From: Notamacropus eugenii
Taxonomy: Eukaryota; Chordata; Mammalia; Diprotodontia; Macropodidae
DNA length: 64,000 nucleotides
Reading direction: 5' to 3'
Assembly (NCBI RefSeq): GCF_028372415.1
Contig: NC_092872.1
Coordinates: forward strand, 90,564,575 to 90,628,574
The translations under genes and the position numbers were made by a program. Below, in pieces: positions 24,425 through 36,158 of this stretch (the first letter of the stretch is position 1; each line of letters begins with the position of its first letter). The notes beneath the pieces were generated by a model that searched no databases, was not told the DNA's origin, and saw only the letters and a program-made list of their open reading frames with translations.

Positions 24425-24895
24425 TTTTTAAAATTAATTTATTTGTTTTCAGTTTTTAACAATCACTTCCATATGTTTTAAATTTTCTCCCCCTCCCTTC
24501 CTCCTCACTCCTCAAGATGGCACATAATTTTATATGGGTTCTACACATACATTCTTATTAAATATATTTTCACATTAGTCATGTTGCATGGAAGAATTAA
24601 AATGAATGGGAGAAACCATAAGAAAAAAACAAAACAAAACATAACAAAAGAGAAAACATTCCAATTCTGGATATGGATGGCATTTTGCATCAAGAATCCT
24701 TTGGAAATATTTTAGGTCCTTGCATTGCTGTGAAGGAATAAATCTATCAGAAACAGTCCTCGCACACTGTGGCTGTTATTGTGTATAATGTTCTCCTGGT
24801 TCTGCTCATTTCACTCATCAGTTCCTATAGTCTTTCCATGTTTTTCTAAACTGTTCCTGTTCATCATTTCTTATAGTCTGTTTAGCTTTTAAGGC
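24425..24895 (-). mobile_element. L1 3' end, minus orientation
   Basis: Nearly collinear with 5655-6340, with the same head, C-rich tract and 'aagaattaaaatgaatggga'. The copies differ by several percent, so both are old. Confidence 0.7.
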
Positions 24896-25384
24896 TCTTC
24901 ACGTCCTGACCTCAATGTATCTTTCCAGCTTCATTACATATTGCATTATACTTCCAGGGTTCAATTCAATTCAGTCAAGTTGGCTCTCTAGATTTAAAAA
25001 TCTAAAATCTAGAAAGCATATGAATAAATGGAGCTTTTATCAAAATAAGTAGTATCTATCCAAAACTAAGAGCAAGCATTGTCTGTAACGGGGATAAGCT
25101 ATAAACCTATCCAATAAGGGCAATGATAAAGCAACAATATACATTACAGCCATTATTATTGAATATTGTACCTGAAATGCTAGCTTTTGCAATAAGACCA
25201 AAAAAAGAAAATGAAAGAGTAAACATAGGCAATAAAGAAATGAAACTATCACTTTTGCAGCTGATATGATAGTATACTTATAGAACCTTAGGGAGTCAAC
25301 TAAAAAACTAGTTAAAACAATTAATTTCAGTGAAGTTGCAAGACACAAAATAAGCCCACATAAATCATCAGCTACAGGCAAGGG

Positions 25385-27190
25385 AGTGCGTTCTAGGCAT
25401 GGCAGACAGCCTGTGAAAAAGTGTTGATTCAGTTCTACACTTACTATATATTTGAGAAATGAGGCCTTTGTCAGAGAAAGTTGCTGTAAAACGTTTTTAT
25501 ATTACTTCATTGTCTATGACACCTTTTAGCAAAATGTAGTTTCCTTGATTGTCCCATTTAATTAGGTCTGTGTTTGGTTTTTGCTTTAAGATTATGGTTG
25601 CTACCTCTGCCTTTTTTACTTCAGCTAAAGCATAAGATTCTGCTCCTGGCCTCTATTTTAACTCCGTGTGTAATTCTTTCTATTTCATGTATGTCTCTTG
25701 TAAACAACATACTGTTGATTCTGATTTCTAATCCATTCTGCTAGCTGTTTCTGTTTTATAGGTGACGCCATCCCATTCACACTCATAGTTCTTATTACTA
25801 ACTGTATATTTCCCTCCATCCCATTTTCTTCTATTTCTTCCCCGCTCCCTTTTTATCCTGTCTCTGTTCAAAAATTTATTTTGCTTCTAACTGCTGTCTC
25901 CCTTAATCTACCCCCTTTTATCATCCTTTCCCTTTTTCTATTACCTTCCCCTCCAGTTTCCCTACTGGATAAGTTACATTTTTAAATACAACTGAGCTTA
26001 CACACATATACACACATATTCACACACACACATGCACTAACACACACACACATGTGCACATACGTGCATTTGTACACATACTCCTTTCCTCTTTGAATCA
26101 ATTCTGATGAGAGTGAGGTTCAAGCATTGTCTGCCATAACCACCCCCATTTCAGCCTCCGTAGTAATAACTCTTCCTATGTGAGAAAATTTTCCTCACTC
26201 TACCTTTCCCTTTTCCCTTCTCCCAGTGCATTTCTCTTTCTCACCCCTTCATTCTTAAAAAATCACTCCAACACAATCGACTCACACCTTTGCCCTCTGT
26301 CTATGTAAACTCCTTTTAACTGCCCTAATAAAGTTCTTAGGAATTAAATGTATCATCTTCCCATGGAGAAATGTAAACAATTTAACTTTATTGAGTCCCT
26401 TACTGTTTACTTTTTCAGGTTTACCTTTTCATGCTTCTCTCAGGCCCTCTGTTTGAAGGTCAAATAATCTATTCAGTTCTGGTCTTTTCATCAGGAATGC
26501 TTGAAAGTCCTCTATTTCATTATTCCTTTTTCCCCTGAAGGATTATGCTCAGTTTTGTTGGGTAGTTGCTTCTTGGTTGTAATCCCAGCTCCCTTGCCTT
26601 GCAGAATATTACATTACTAAGCCCTCTGCTCCTTTAATGTGGAAGCCTCTAAATCTTGTGTGATCCTGACCAGCAGCAACGATATGTTGTTTGCAAAGAC
26701 ACACCTGAAACAGAAAGATATATACAAAGAGTTAAAATAAAGGCCTGGCTCCATGATATTTGAATTATTTCTTTCTGGCTGCTTGAAGTAGTTTCTTTTT
26801 GACCTGGGTGCTCTGGAATTTGGCTATAATAATCCCAGGAGTTTTCATTTTGGAGGCGATTGGTGGATTCTTTCAATTTCTATTTTATCCTTGATAATTT
26901 CTTGACAAGTGATGTCCAAGCTCTTTCATTGATCATGACTTTCAGGTAATCCAATAATTCTTCAATTATCTCTCCTCAATTTTCCAGGTAAGTTGTTTTA
27001 CTGATGAGATATTTCATATTTTCTTCTATTTTTTTTTTATTCTTTTGACTTTACTTTATTGCTTCTTAATGTCTCTTGGAAACATTAGCTCCTATTTGCC
27101 CAGTTCTTATTTTAAGAAATTATTTTTTAAAATTTAATTTTAATTTAATTTAATTTAAAGCTTTTTTCCATTTGGCTAATTCTGTTTTTT
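25385..27190 (-). mobile_element. L1 body, antisense (left part)
   Basis: 'gagaaatgaggcctttgtca' begins a long stretch of decayed L1 that continues after an insertion (27206-27888) to about 28330. The right end (27900-28250) looks like the 5'/ORF1 side. Frames are broken throughout. Confidence 0.6.
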
Positions 27191-27205
27191 AAGAAGTTCT
27201 CTTCA

Positions 27206-27888
27206 AGAAAGACGTGTCATCATTTCTCTGATGTCATGGTCTTTTTCAAAAGCAAAGGACAAACACAACAACAAACTTGCCCCTGTTAATGAATGTTATC
27301 TGGCTGGGAGAAATGCCTCAGTTTATGTTTTTGTAAAATTTCCTGTGACATAGTATAGCATTAAAAGTATAAATTATTTTGGGTAATAGTGTTATTTTTA
27401 TTATAGTGACACTGAATATTCTCCCATCCCATTATGCTGACCTTCATTTCTTTAAGGATTCCTTTGTAGTTGAATCTGTGCAACTCTTTTTGGGTCCTTT
27501 GGGATATTGTATGAATATTTTGTTTATTTGGAATGAGATTTTTCCTTCTTGCAGAGAAGTGATTATTAATAACCGATGATTTGGGGAGATCCACCCCTCT
27601 CCCTTTATCTAAAGTCCTGATTTCTAAAATGTTCACTTTCTTGAAGGACTTTGCTGATAATGAGATTGGACCCCAATTCTAAAATCACGTTTCTCCCTAG
27701 CCTCAAAACACTGTTTCAGGCAGTTTCTCCTCAGCCCAAGGACAGCTTACCCTGGGTCTCTTTACCTGATACAGTAGCCAGCTGCTTCTATAGAATTTAT
27801 TAGCTTGAACCAGCTGTGTACTGGCTGAACTGGTTGTGTACTATGTACTGGGTAATAAAGACATTTACTACTCAAAAAAAAAAAAAAA
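27206..27888 (+). mobile_element. Retrocopy inserted in L1, parent unknown
   Basis: Flanked by a 15-bp target-site duplication AAGAAGTTCTCTTCA (27191-27205 and 27889-27903). The left flank is TTTTTT|AAGAAG, a good L1-endonuclease site. The right end is AATAAA (27853-27858) followed 16 bp later by a run of about 17 A. The first 60 bp match the 3' tail of a marsupial SINE; the remaining 600 bp are unlike any other part of the window. It is the product of L1-mediated retrotransposition of a polyadenylated RNA that contained a SINE tail. Confidence 0.82.
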
Positions 27889-27903
27889 AAGAAGTTCTCT
27901 TCA

Positions 27904-28330
27904 GTGAATTCTTGTCCCTGCTAATTCTCTTTTCATATTTTTCTTGCTTCACTCTCATTTCTTTTTCCAATTTCTCCTATACTACTCTTATCTCTTTCTT
28001 TAACTCTTCTGGGAATTCTTGTTGGGTTTGATCCAATTAGCATTTTTCTTTGAAACTTTTTTGGTAGCTGTTTCACATTGCTGTCTTCTGAATTTATATC
28101 TTGGTCTTCCCTGTCACCATAGTAGCTTTTTATGGTAAAGTTCTTTGTTGTTTGCTCATTTTCTCAATCTATTTCTTGACTTTGAACTTTATGTTAAAGT
28201 TAGGCTCTCCTCCCCTGAGGCTGGGGTGGCACTGTGTCAAGTTTCAGGCTTTTTCATGCTACTATTTTCAGAGTCAGTTCTGGATGTTTGCAAATGCTTC
28301 CAAGTTGGTGCGACCCTGGGAGAGGTATGG
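27904..28330 (-). mobile_element. L1 body, antisense (right part)
   Basis: Continues the L1 interrupted at 27190. Repeated 'tctttttccaatttctcc' type text corresponds to the ORF1-side coding strand read backwards. Followed by a GAAA/GGAA run at 28340-28380. Confidence 0.55.
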
Positions 28331-28394
28331 TAACTGATACAAAGAAAGAAAAAAAGAAAAAAGAAAGGAAGGAAGGAAAGAGTGGCTTCTTGTC

Positions 28395-29050
28395 TTCTTT
28401 TTTTGGTGTTTTGCTTCTGTTTTCCTTTATTTAAGAAAAATATACAACTATTATTACACTTAAGCAACCTGCCTAACCTAAAGAAGTACGTAGGAAGGGG
28501 AAAGGGAAGGAATAGGGAGAGGGGGAACGGGCCCTGATGCATAAGTGTGGAGCAACAAGGAAAATACTAACAAGACTCATGAGGAAGGCCCAGAGCAGGT
28601 TTTGGTGGACTTACTGATGTGTTGCTTCATCATGGATGGCCTCCTGAGCTAGATTACAAGTGATTGTATCATGAGCAATTTGGAAAATTCCTAAGGGCTC
28701 TGGGCATCACAATACAGTTGACAAGAATAAATGACTTGACTTCCCAAAGAAGAAGCTTGCCCACCAATGGTCCAGGCCTGATTTTGGAAGACCAGGATGG
28801 TGAGGGATCACTTTCTCAGAGCACTTTCCACTTCTACAGCAGCTTTTGTAGAAGTGCAACCCAGATGCTTTTGGGAGTGGTTATGGGTTGCTACAAGTGA
28901 ATAGTTGGACAGGATGGCTACCATGTTGCTTCTTCTTGCTTCTTGGGATGATGCAAACTTTAGTAATGCCTCTTGAGTAGTCCCCATCAGGAAGTAGGCT
29001 GAGGCAAACACTCACAGGTGACTTGGTTCAAGGAAAGGGGGTGCAAGGCC
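28395..29050 (-). pseudogene. Processed-pseudogene-like segment, parent unknown
   Basis: Minus-strand reading gives protein-like stretches (for example TTQEALLKFASSQEARRSNM and LGCTSTKAAVEVESALRK) with stops and frame changes. It is followed by a non-coding part and AAATAAA near 28430 just before an A-rich end (T-rich on +). This arrangement fits a 5'-truncated mRNA retrocopy. I do not recognise the parent. Confidence 0.45.
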
Positions 29051-29154
29051 ACATCCCATTTGTATGGAAGATAATTCGATGATATTTCATGTCAATGGGA
29101 AGTAGGAGACTTCTTTGGTCTTTTTGATGGATTATATTTTTCTTTCCTTGGCAG

Positions 29155-29211
29155 CGGCACTGGCAGAATACATGTTCTCAGATCGACACCCAGAGACAGA
29201 AGGCATTTTTG
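29155..29211 (+). CDS. CIITA: CIITA exon 4
   Basis: A 57-bp exon (acceptor ccttggcag, donor gtaagt), phase 1 to 1, residues 74-92. Its peptide AALAEYMFSDRHPETEGIF aligns with human AELDQYVFQDSQLEGLSKDIF. It was identified from phase, splice sites and the A-x-L-x-x-Y-x-F-x-D pattern. Confidence 0.9.
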
Positions 29212-29374
29212 GTAAGTTTGGAATATCTTAGTTGATTTAAGCATTGTATTCCTGCTTATTCTTTCTGGGAAGATCATTCCACCTGATCATCATAAGCTAT
29301 ACTCTGATGAGTTTGTAAGACTCCTTTTGACATGGTGGAGACACAACTCAGACATTGGCTAGTTTTCTTCCATC

Positions 29375-29445
29375 TTTGTTTCTTTGCTTGTGCTTGGCAT
29401 GGTGCCTGGCACATAGTTGGTGCTTGATAAATGTTTATTGACTGA
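29375..29445 (+). repeat. L2 3' terminus
   Basis: 'cctggcacatagttggtgct' 'tgataaatgtttattgactg', 20 bp before the exon 5 acceptor. It supplies part of that intron's pyrimidine-poor end. Confidence 0.7.
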
Positions 29446-29465
29446 CCTACTTTCCTCCATATTAG

Positions 29466-29552
29466 GGAACATTGGCCCAGATGAGGTGATCAACGAGAAT
29501 ATAGATGCTTTGACTGAGATACCACAGAAATCACACAAATGTCAGAAAAGAT
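29466..29552 (+). CDS. CIITA: CIITA exon 5
   Basis: An 87-bp exon only 254 bp after exon 4 (acceptor tccatattag, donor gtaagt), residues 93-121. NIGPDEVINENIDALTEIPQ matches human HIGPDEVIGESMEMPAEVGQ. The exon ends in KSHKCQKR, the basic stretch that in human belongs to an N-terminal nuclear localisation region. Confidence 0.95.
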
Positions 29553-32500
29553 GTAAGTGAATGACCTAGCAGTTTCCACTGAGAATGGAAGTTATTCTCT
29601 CCCTCTTCCCTCCCCAAACACCCTTGACTATTTCATTCCATCCTTTCCTCAGGAGTTAGGACCATCTTTCTGAAACAGCACTTGGATTAAAATACTCCTC
29701 TGGGACTACAAAGTCACTGTCCTGAAACCATTTAGTTCCTTTGCATAGAGTTTGAAGTACTATAAAATTCCATTTATCTAATGCCACCGTTGGTGGCCCA
29801 AACAGGTTAAAGAAATACTTTTGGTGAAGTCTTCTTTCACAACACAGTCAAAATCTGGACACCTAGAGAAATTTTTGTCTCCTAGAAGTTTACCTTTTTC
29901 CTTTCTTCAAAATTTATTTCAATTAACAAAAGTTTATTTTCTCTCCTTCCTACCCCTCTCCAATTGAAAAGAAAAAGATTGTAAAAAAAAACAAAAAACA
30001 AACAAAAACCAAGGATAGTCTGTCAAAACTAATGCCCACATTGACCATGTCCAAAAAATACGTCTCAATCTGCTGTCCAGCTCTATCCTTGTCTCTCAGA
30101 AGAGTTCACGTTTCTATTACCCATTTTCTTATTGCCTTTTGCATGGGAGCTTGGGTTTCTGTCATCTCTTTTCCAATCATGATTACCACCTCTGAACCTA
30201 AGATTATTCATTTAGGTAATTATTTCTCCCTGTCCCACAATGCTCAGGCTGAAATAGAAAAACTTGCTTTTATAACCACTTGCTTTCATCTTGGAGCCTT
30301 GACATAAAGTCATTCCACCATCTTCTTCCTTCCTCCCCTCTCTTGAAAACTCACATCCCTCCTACCTTGCCTCCAAATTTTGACTTTCCTCTAGAAATTA
30401 ATTGATCAATTAAGTGCTTACCATGTACCAGGCATTGGGCATTGAGGTTATAAAAAGAAGCTAAAGGCAGTTCTTGCCCCTAAGGGATTTTAAGTCTAAT
30501 GGGAATGTTACAGTCTAATGAAAGACTTTCTAGATTGTTCAATGCCTCATACCATGCTTTCAAGCACTTAAAAAAATTATTGAATGAATTAATTCTCCCT
30601 ATTCTGCATTTTCTTCAGCATTAAATGTTAATTATAGTACTTTATAGTGGTGTTGTCTAGTACTGTTTTGTATATAGTCTTTGCCTATTGGCTTTAGATT
30701 TTTCTGGGATATCTTGCCTTCTTCCTTAGATTATAACCTCCCCAAGCATGAGAGCCATGCCTGCTGCCTCCAGTAGTTCCCAGAACAAAGCTTTCTCCAT
30801 ACTGGGTGCTCAGTCCATACTGCTGATTGATATAATTTTATCTGGATTCTTGATAATTAAATCTAATTCACTCAGAAATCTGAAATGGATGCCTAATCCT
30901 TGAAAATAAGATGAGGTGGTACAAAGTTTACTTGCCCAACTTTGTGTCTTTAGATATTCTCTTTGGTACTTGGTACCTGATAGTGGAGATTTTCCAGCTC
31001 TCCTTTCATCATCTTTTGGTCCATGACTTCATGCTAAATTGGTCCCATGCTATATCTCCCATCACAGGGCAGTTCCCCAATTGAGATGACAAGTTAGCAT
31101 TAGGATCTTCTTGAGCTTTCTGCTGTCAAGTGGGATGGAGTGGGTATGGATCATCATCAAGTTCTGGGCATGCTAATGTGCTTTCTTAGCTTAGAGATAT
31201 CATCCTTCATTGTCCATGGGAAACCATGGAAGGGGGGCCACTGGAGTCATGTCTCCAGACTGTGTGTGTCTGCCTTCTCAAAATGAACCACATTCAAAAT
31301 TTAGGACCCAGAACAAATTCACAGGACCCAAGTAATTCTGGAGTCACTTCAGTAGTTTAGCTAGTAGGAAGAAAAAAGGAGAGGCAATATGGGCAGAAGT
31401 AGAGATTTGAAAATAGTCCTTGTGAGTCATAAGAAAATGGATCCTTTCTGCTACATGGAGACTTCAGAGCCTTATGATTACTTTCAAACAAATGGACCTA
31501 ACTCCATCCCACCCAAAGCTTACAGTGAACACTCACTCCAAGATCGTTTTCTCTCTACAGTGTTTCTGGATAACCCTGAGCCTCAGTCAGACAGTTGCGA
31601 GGCCAAACGCAGAAAGCCAGGTGAGCATAGTTATCCCTAACTCAGATTTTGAGTTAGGTTAGTCATTTCAAACTCAACCTGCTTGTTTATTTTAAATTTA
31701 TAGCACAGATCTATTTATGATGCTATTGTCTAATAATGGGATCATTCAATTATATATGACTCTGACCAGGGGTACAAGGGACTGTATAATATGATTTGAA
31801 GGACAGGTAACAGTCCAAAGCAGTGAGTTTGGGATATCTGGATGAGGAGACAGGAGAAACAATGGGTTCTTTCCTTTTGACCGTATATGGTTGACAATGA
31901 TTTGAAAGTTCTGTTCCTGGTGGTCTCTCCTTTTTCCTAGCTATCTGGGGATCTGGTGTCCCATCCTCCTTTTCAACCTCCCTCTATCTTCCTCAGTAAC
32001 CACAGTTCAGAGACAATTCTGACCTTCTTTTTGTGGAGTACTTGAGATCAACAGGACATTGGAAGTCATTTAATTCAGCTTCCCAGTTTTGCAGATGAAA
32101 ACCTTAGCTGTGCAACCCTGGATAAAACAACCACTCTGAGCCGGCTTCCTCATTTTTTAAATGGGAATAATAATACTTACCTTTCTTTATAGCATCATTT
32201 GAAAGAATCGAGTATAGGATAGGTACAGGCACTGGATCTATGGTTTCATTTGGTATAGAGAATTCCCAGAGGAGGAAATTTCCTTCCCCAGTGCAGGTCA
32301 GTACCTATTCTGCAAATTAAGGTCTTAGTGAATTTCCACAAGGGCAAATGAGAGAGGAATCATCTTCCTCAGAAGCATACAGTCAATGTATGTCGGAGTC
32401 ATCAGAGGACTCAAACCTGAGTCTTTCTGACTGAGGCAAACTCACAATCCAAAATCCCTCCGAAGAGAGTAAAATGGGATAAAAATAAGTGAAACAACAT

Positions 32501-34527
32501 TGTAAGCCATAAATCACCATGCAAGTATAAGGGATGATGGTGATAACTATAAATAGGCCACATGGGCTATTGCTATGGGAAGGCTCATCTTTGATATCCC
32601 AAGATAGCATTTCCATCCGTAGCTACTTTGAACAGAAGAAAGACCATATTGAACAATTATGTATGAAATAAAGTATTTTATAAATGGAAGTATTATTATT
32701 ATTGTTAATTAAATAAAACTGCAGTGAAGAGTTCGTTCACCTACACGTTCCCCAACCCCCAGAAACACTACTCTTCAGATAAGTCCCATAAAGCCTCTCC
32801 ATAGCAACCTCTGGTGAGAAGGTAACAGAGGGCTGAGGGAATATAGAATATCATTGCCCTTCCTTCTCCTTGCTTACCCAGTTGGTCTTAGAGTTTCTTC
32901 CTTAAGGAATTTAATATTTTTACTTTATACACATTGAAACCTAAACTCTTCCAAAGCAGTTGGAGAACATGTTTGTAGTACAACTGGTCAGTTCTTAAAT
33001 TGGAACTGTATAGCCAACAAGGGTCCTAGGGGCAGGGATAGAGTTTTAGTTCATGATTTGGTCCCTCTTTGGAGTCCAATCTGAACGCATGCATGTATAA
33101 ATGAACAAATAATTACCACATGCCTGAATCCCTGCCCTCAAGCAGTTTATACTTTAATAATGGGGAAGAACACATATAGAGGAATAGTGTCCAGGGAAGG
33201 AAGCTTTTGGTTGGAGAATCGCAGGAACAGTAGAGAGAGTCGTAGCACAATCAATTATTATGCCCTTTCCTGAAGCAATCAGAGTAGCAAAAGGTAGAAA
33301 GGAGAAGGAGCTGAAATAAGTAGGGTATGCTTCAGGCGTCAGGGCATATGTCCCAAGATGTCTGGAGTGAATGGATGTGAAATATTGTCTAAAACCAACT
33401 AGATACCATAAATCAGGAAAGTTTACACCCATTCCCTGTCAAATCAAGTTCAGCTACAATTCCAAACTGAATGGATTAACTCAGACAAGGAGGGAGGTAG
33501 ACTCTCTGCTGTTCCAGGTGAGGACTGGGGGAAAGGGTACAGCATCAGAATGGATAGACAGAATAGGAAGAATGTAAGCGAGGAGCAAGTAGAACCTCCT
33601 GACATAAGATCCATTGCCCTTATCTGAGTTGAGATGATTCCAATCCATCCCAGGTGACTACTTGAAAGAAAAGGAACTGAGGCTGTTACCAGACTGGCCC
33701 TGGCAGATAGGGGTGGTGGAACGGGATTGGATAACCTCAGATCCTAAGAAATAAGATGTATCCATTTCTCCAGGCTAACACTTCCTAGAGTCAATATGAC
33801 CCCTCCCCCATTGGGACACTCCTTGGTCTGTTCACTAACGTTAACTGAGACCTCCCCACTGTTTACCCCTCCCCATCAGCATCTTTGTGATATATGAGGA
33901 AGGATTACACAAAAATGAAGGAACAAAGGGTTAAGGTTCTCCTAGTCTTATAGAAGAGGAGACAGATCCCTTCCTCTGAAGGTTACCATTCTAATGAGAA
34001 AGTTAGGGTGTGGATCTGGGAAGTGGATAGAAGGGCACAGACAATAAAAAAAAATTTGACCAAGTACAAGTTACCATAGTGTAGACTGTGTTTTTAGGTG
34101 ATTATTATACTTTCTGAGTAGGAATTCCCCTAAGGGGCTCCTAAAGATGTGGTGAGTGACAAGTGACAACCAGTCCCAACTCCTACTCAATCCTCTCGTG
34201 GAAGCCCACTTTAGGGGCCCAGGTTACAAATGAATGAATCAAAACAGACTTGTCAGGGATGGAAGAGGAAGCCCCATGAGTTTCCCTTCCAATTAGAGAT
34301 AGAGAAAAATCCTCCTCTAGCCATAACCACTTCTTCATCACCCTAATTTGCTCAGAAGGTTAATCTTCACTCACTGACTGTAGTTCCCCACCTACATCTG
34401 AACTACAACAGGCAAACTGTTGCCTTGTTTCTTGGATGCTTATATCCCACTTTTGACAAGCTACTTTGGGTTGGGTGGGATGGAGGAACCTGGCCTTCAT
34501 GAAATATGGCTTTTTCTTTCTTCACAG
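29553..34527. other. CIITA introns 5 and 6: no additional exon recognised
   Basis: Apart from exon 6 at 31561-31620. Contains small L2/CORE-SINE relics (30395-30560), AT-rich stretches and largely unique sequence. Intron 6 (31621-34527) is almost free of recognisable repeats. Confidence 0.5.
31561..31620 (+). CDS. CIITA: CIITA exon 6
   Basis: A 60-bp exon (acceptor tctctctacag, donor gtgagc), phase 1 to 1, residues 122-141: LFLDNPEPQSDSCEAKRRKP. It aligns with human PFPEELPADLKHWKP. The basic KRRKP end could add to the nuclear localisation signal begun in exon 5; that is an inference. Confidence 0.85.
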
Positions 34528-34677
34528 AGGCATCCCCAGCTACTCCATTGGTAACCAGCAGTTCAGAGATAGTGTCTTCCAGAAACAATTTGGCCCTGAA
34601 GGGATCTCTGTCTCCTCTCCCAGGCCAGGTTGTCAACCCCAGCCTGCTCTCCACAGAAGAAACCTTCTTGGTGCCTA
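34528..34677 (+). CDS. CIITA: CIITA exon 7, Ser/Thr/Pro-rich region
   Basis: A 150-bp exon (acceptor tttcttcacag, donor gtatgt), phase 1 to 1, residues 142-191. It is rich in Ser, Thr and Pro (EASPATPLVTSSSEIVSS...), as expected for this region. Sequence identity to human is low, so assignment rests on position, phase, splice sites and composition. Confidence 0.8.
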
Positions 34678-35239
34678 GTATGTGAGGGGATTTGGGGAAA
34701 GTGTTGTGTTTATGTTGGCTATAGTTAGAGTCCTGGAGTTAGTTTCTAAGGAGTAGTTTGGTCTTTGGGACTGAGAGATTAGAAATGGCCAATGAAAGGA
34801 GTTTTTTGAGAAGCAGCTTTGAAAAGAGTGCTAGGATTGGAGTGAGAGTTCATACTACCTATGTAACTTTGGGTCACCTAGTCCACTCTCTTCATTTTGC
34901 AGTTAATGAACCTGAGGTCCAGAAAGAGAAAGTGTCTTGCCTAGTGTCACCTAAGTAGTGAATTGCAGGATTTGGGGAGTCAAGTCTAAATCCTCTGACT
35001 CTCCAAACAGTTCTCTTTCTTCTACAATACACTCCCTCATAATCTAATCCCAAACTTCCTCCTACACCTTCAGCCTAAACCTTCTCTGCCCAATTTCTTC
35101 CTCCTCCTGGGAAATTATTGGGGTAAAGACGCTCACTTTGAAAGTCACTTGGGAATCTCCTCAGGACTAGGGAATTCATCTCCACTGAAGTAAAATTCCT
35201 GAAGATTCTGTTTACCCTGTCTTCCTTTATTGTCCTCAG

Positions 35240-35371
35240 CTAATCCTGTTCTCACCTGCCTAAAAGTCAACGGGGGACCCATCCAAATCATCCCCACCTT
35301 CCCTACTCTGCCCCAAGGTGTCCTCCACTTCACAGTGGAAAACGGGGTCTCCAACATCTTGCTATACCCAG
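35240..35371 (+). CDS. CIITA: CIITA exon 8
   Basis: A 132-bp exon (acceptor ttgtcctcag, donor gtaagt), residues 192-235. GGPIQIIPTFPTLPQGVLHF matches human EGPIQFVPTISTLPHGLWQI, and VSNILLYP matches VSSIFIYH. It lies between the P/S/T region and the NACHT domain. Confidence 0.95.
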
Positions 35372-36014
35372 GTAAGTGTGTCACAGATGTCAACCCCAGC
35401 TTCCCCCACACCAGTATTGGGCAGCTCAGCCTGGATGAAACATGGGGTACTTTTCTCCCTGTTTCTATCGTCACCTCTCAGGGCACTTGCCTATGTAGTG
35501 AAGCCTTTTTGGCCCTCTAGAGTTTCTCTTTTTCCTCTCTAATCAGTATCTCCCTCAAAAAAATTCTCCAAAAAATAAAAATGAGAAACTGAGGCAACAG
35601 AAAAAATGTAATCTAACAGGAAAAGACTTAGATTGAGATTGAAGACACCTGATTTTCCTCTCGGTGATAATTAACTGCTTTCTTGAGCCCTTGTTTCCTC
35701 TAACTGCAAAATGGCCGAGCTAACCATTGCCAGGTTCGGTTGGTTGTGATGAAAGGAAACACTGAATAATCTGAGCTCTTTGGTTTGGGGAGAGGGAGTG
35801 GTATTGAAAGGGAAATTCTGTGGAAATAAAGGATTATTGTAATGAAGAATTTTTAAAACTCCTTTTGTGCTCTCCACACTCCCCTAAAGCCTTGTAGCCC
35901 AAAGTAGAGTGTGTGGGAGTATGGGAATGACCCAATGGTTGGGTGGAAAAGCCATTTTTAGCCTTAGTGTTTCAAGTACTTCCAGCTGACTCATGACCAC
36001 TTTTGATTCACAAG

Positions 36015-36158
36015 CCTCATCAGGGGGAGGTGCCATCATTCAGAGTCTCCCAGTATCCCCTGACAGGCATGGCTCCACCAGTCCATTTACTCCATCAGCA
36101 ATGGATATGCCCAACATGCCTGAGGCCTCAGCTCTAACCTCACAAGATGGAAAAACAG
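36015..36158 (+). CDS. CIITA: CIITA exon 9 (acceptor uncertain)
   Basis: The body is clear: SLPVSPDRHGSTSPFTPSAM and onward matches human GLPTSPDRPGSTSPFAPSAT, and the donor is gtatgt at 36159. The acceptor is not clear. The strongest-looking site (ttccag ending at 35985) gives the wrong phase and reads into a stop (GAC TCA TGA); the frame of the exon body itself is closed upstream by a TGA at 35987. Sites preserving phase are attcacaag (exon from 36015, used here) and cctcatcag (from 36024), differing by three residues. Residues 236-283 with the longer form. Confidence 0.8.

Noticed and set aside
25040..25381. 113-codon minus-strand open frame with hydrophobic composition
   Set aside because: It is adjacent to and probably part of the L1-derived block; no recognisable membrane protein family.
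27816..28337. Short open frames around the poly(A) run
   Set aside because: They span the retrocopy/L1 junction and cannot be real coding sequence.
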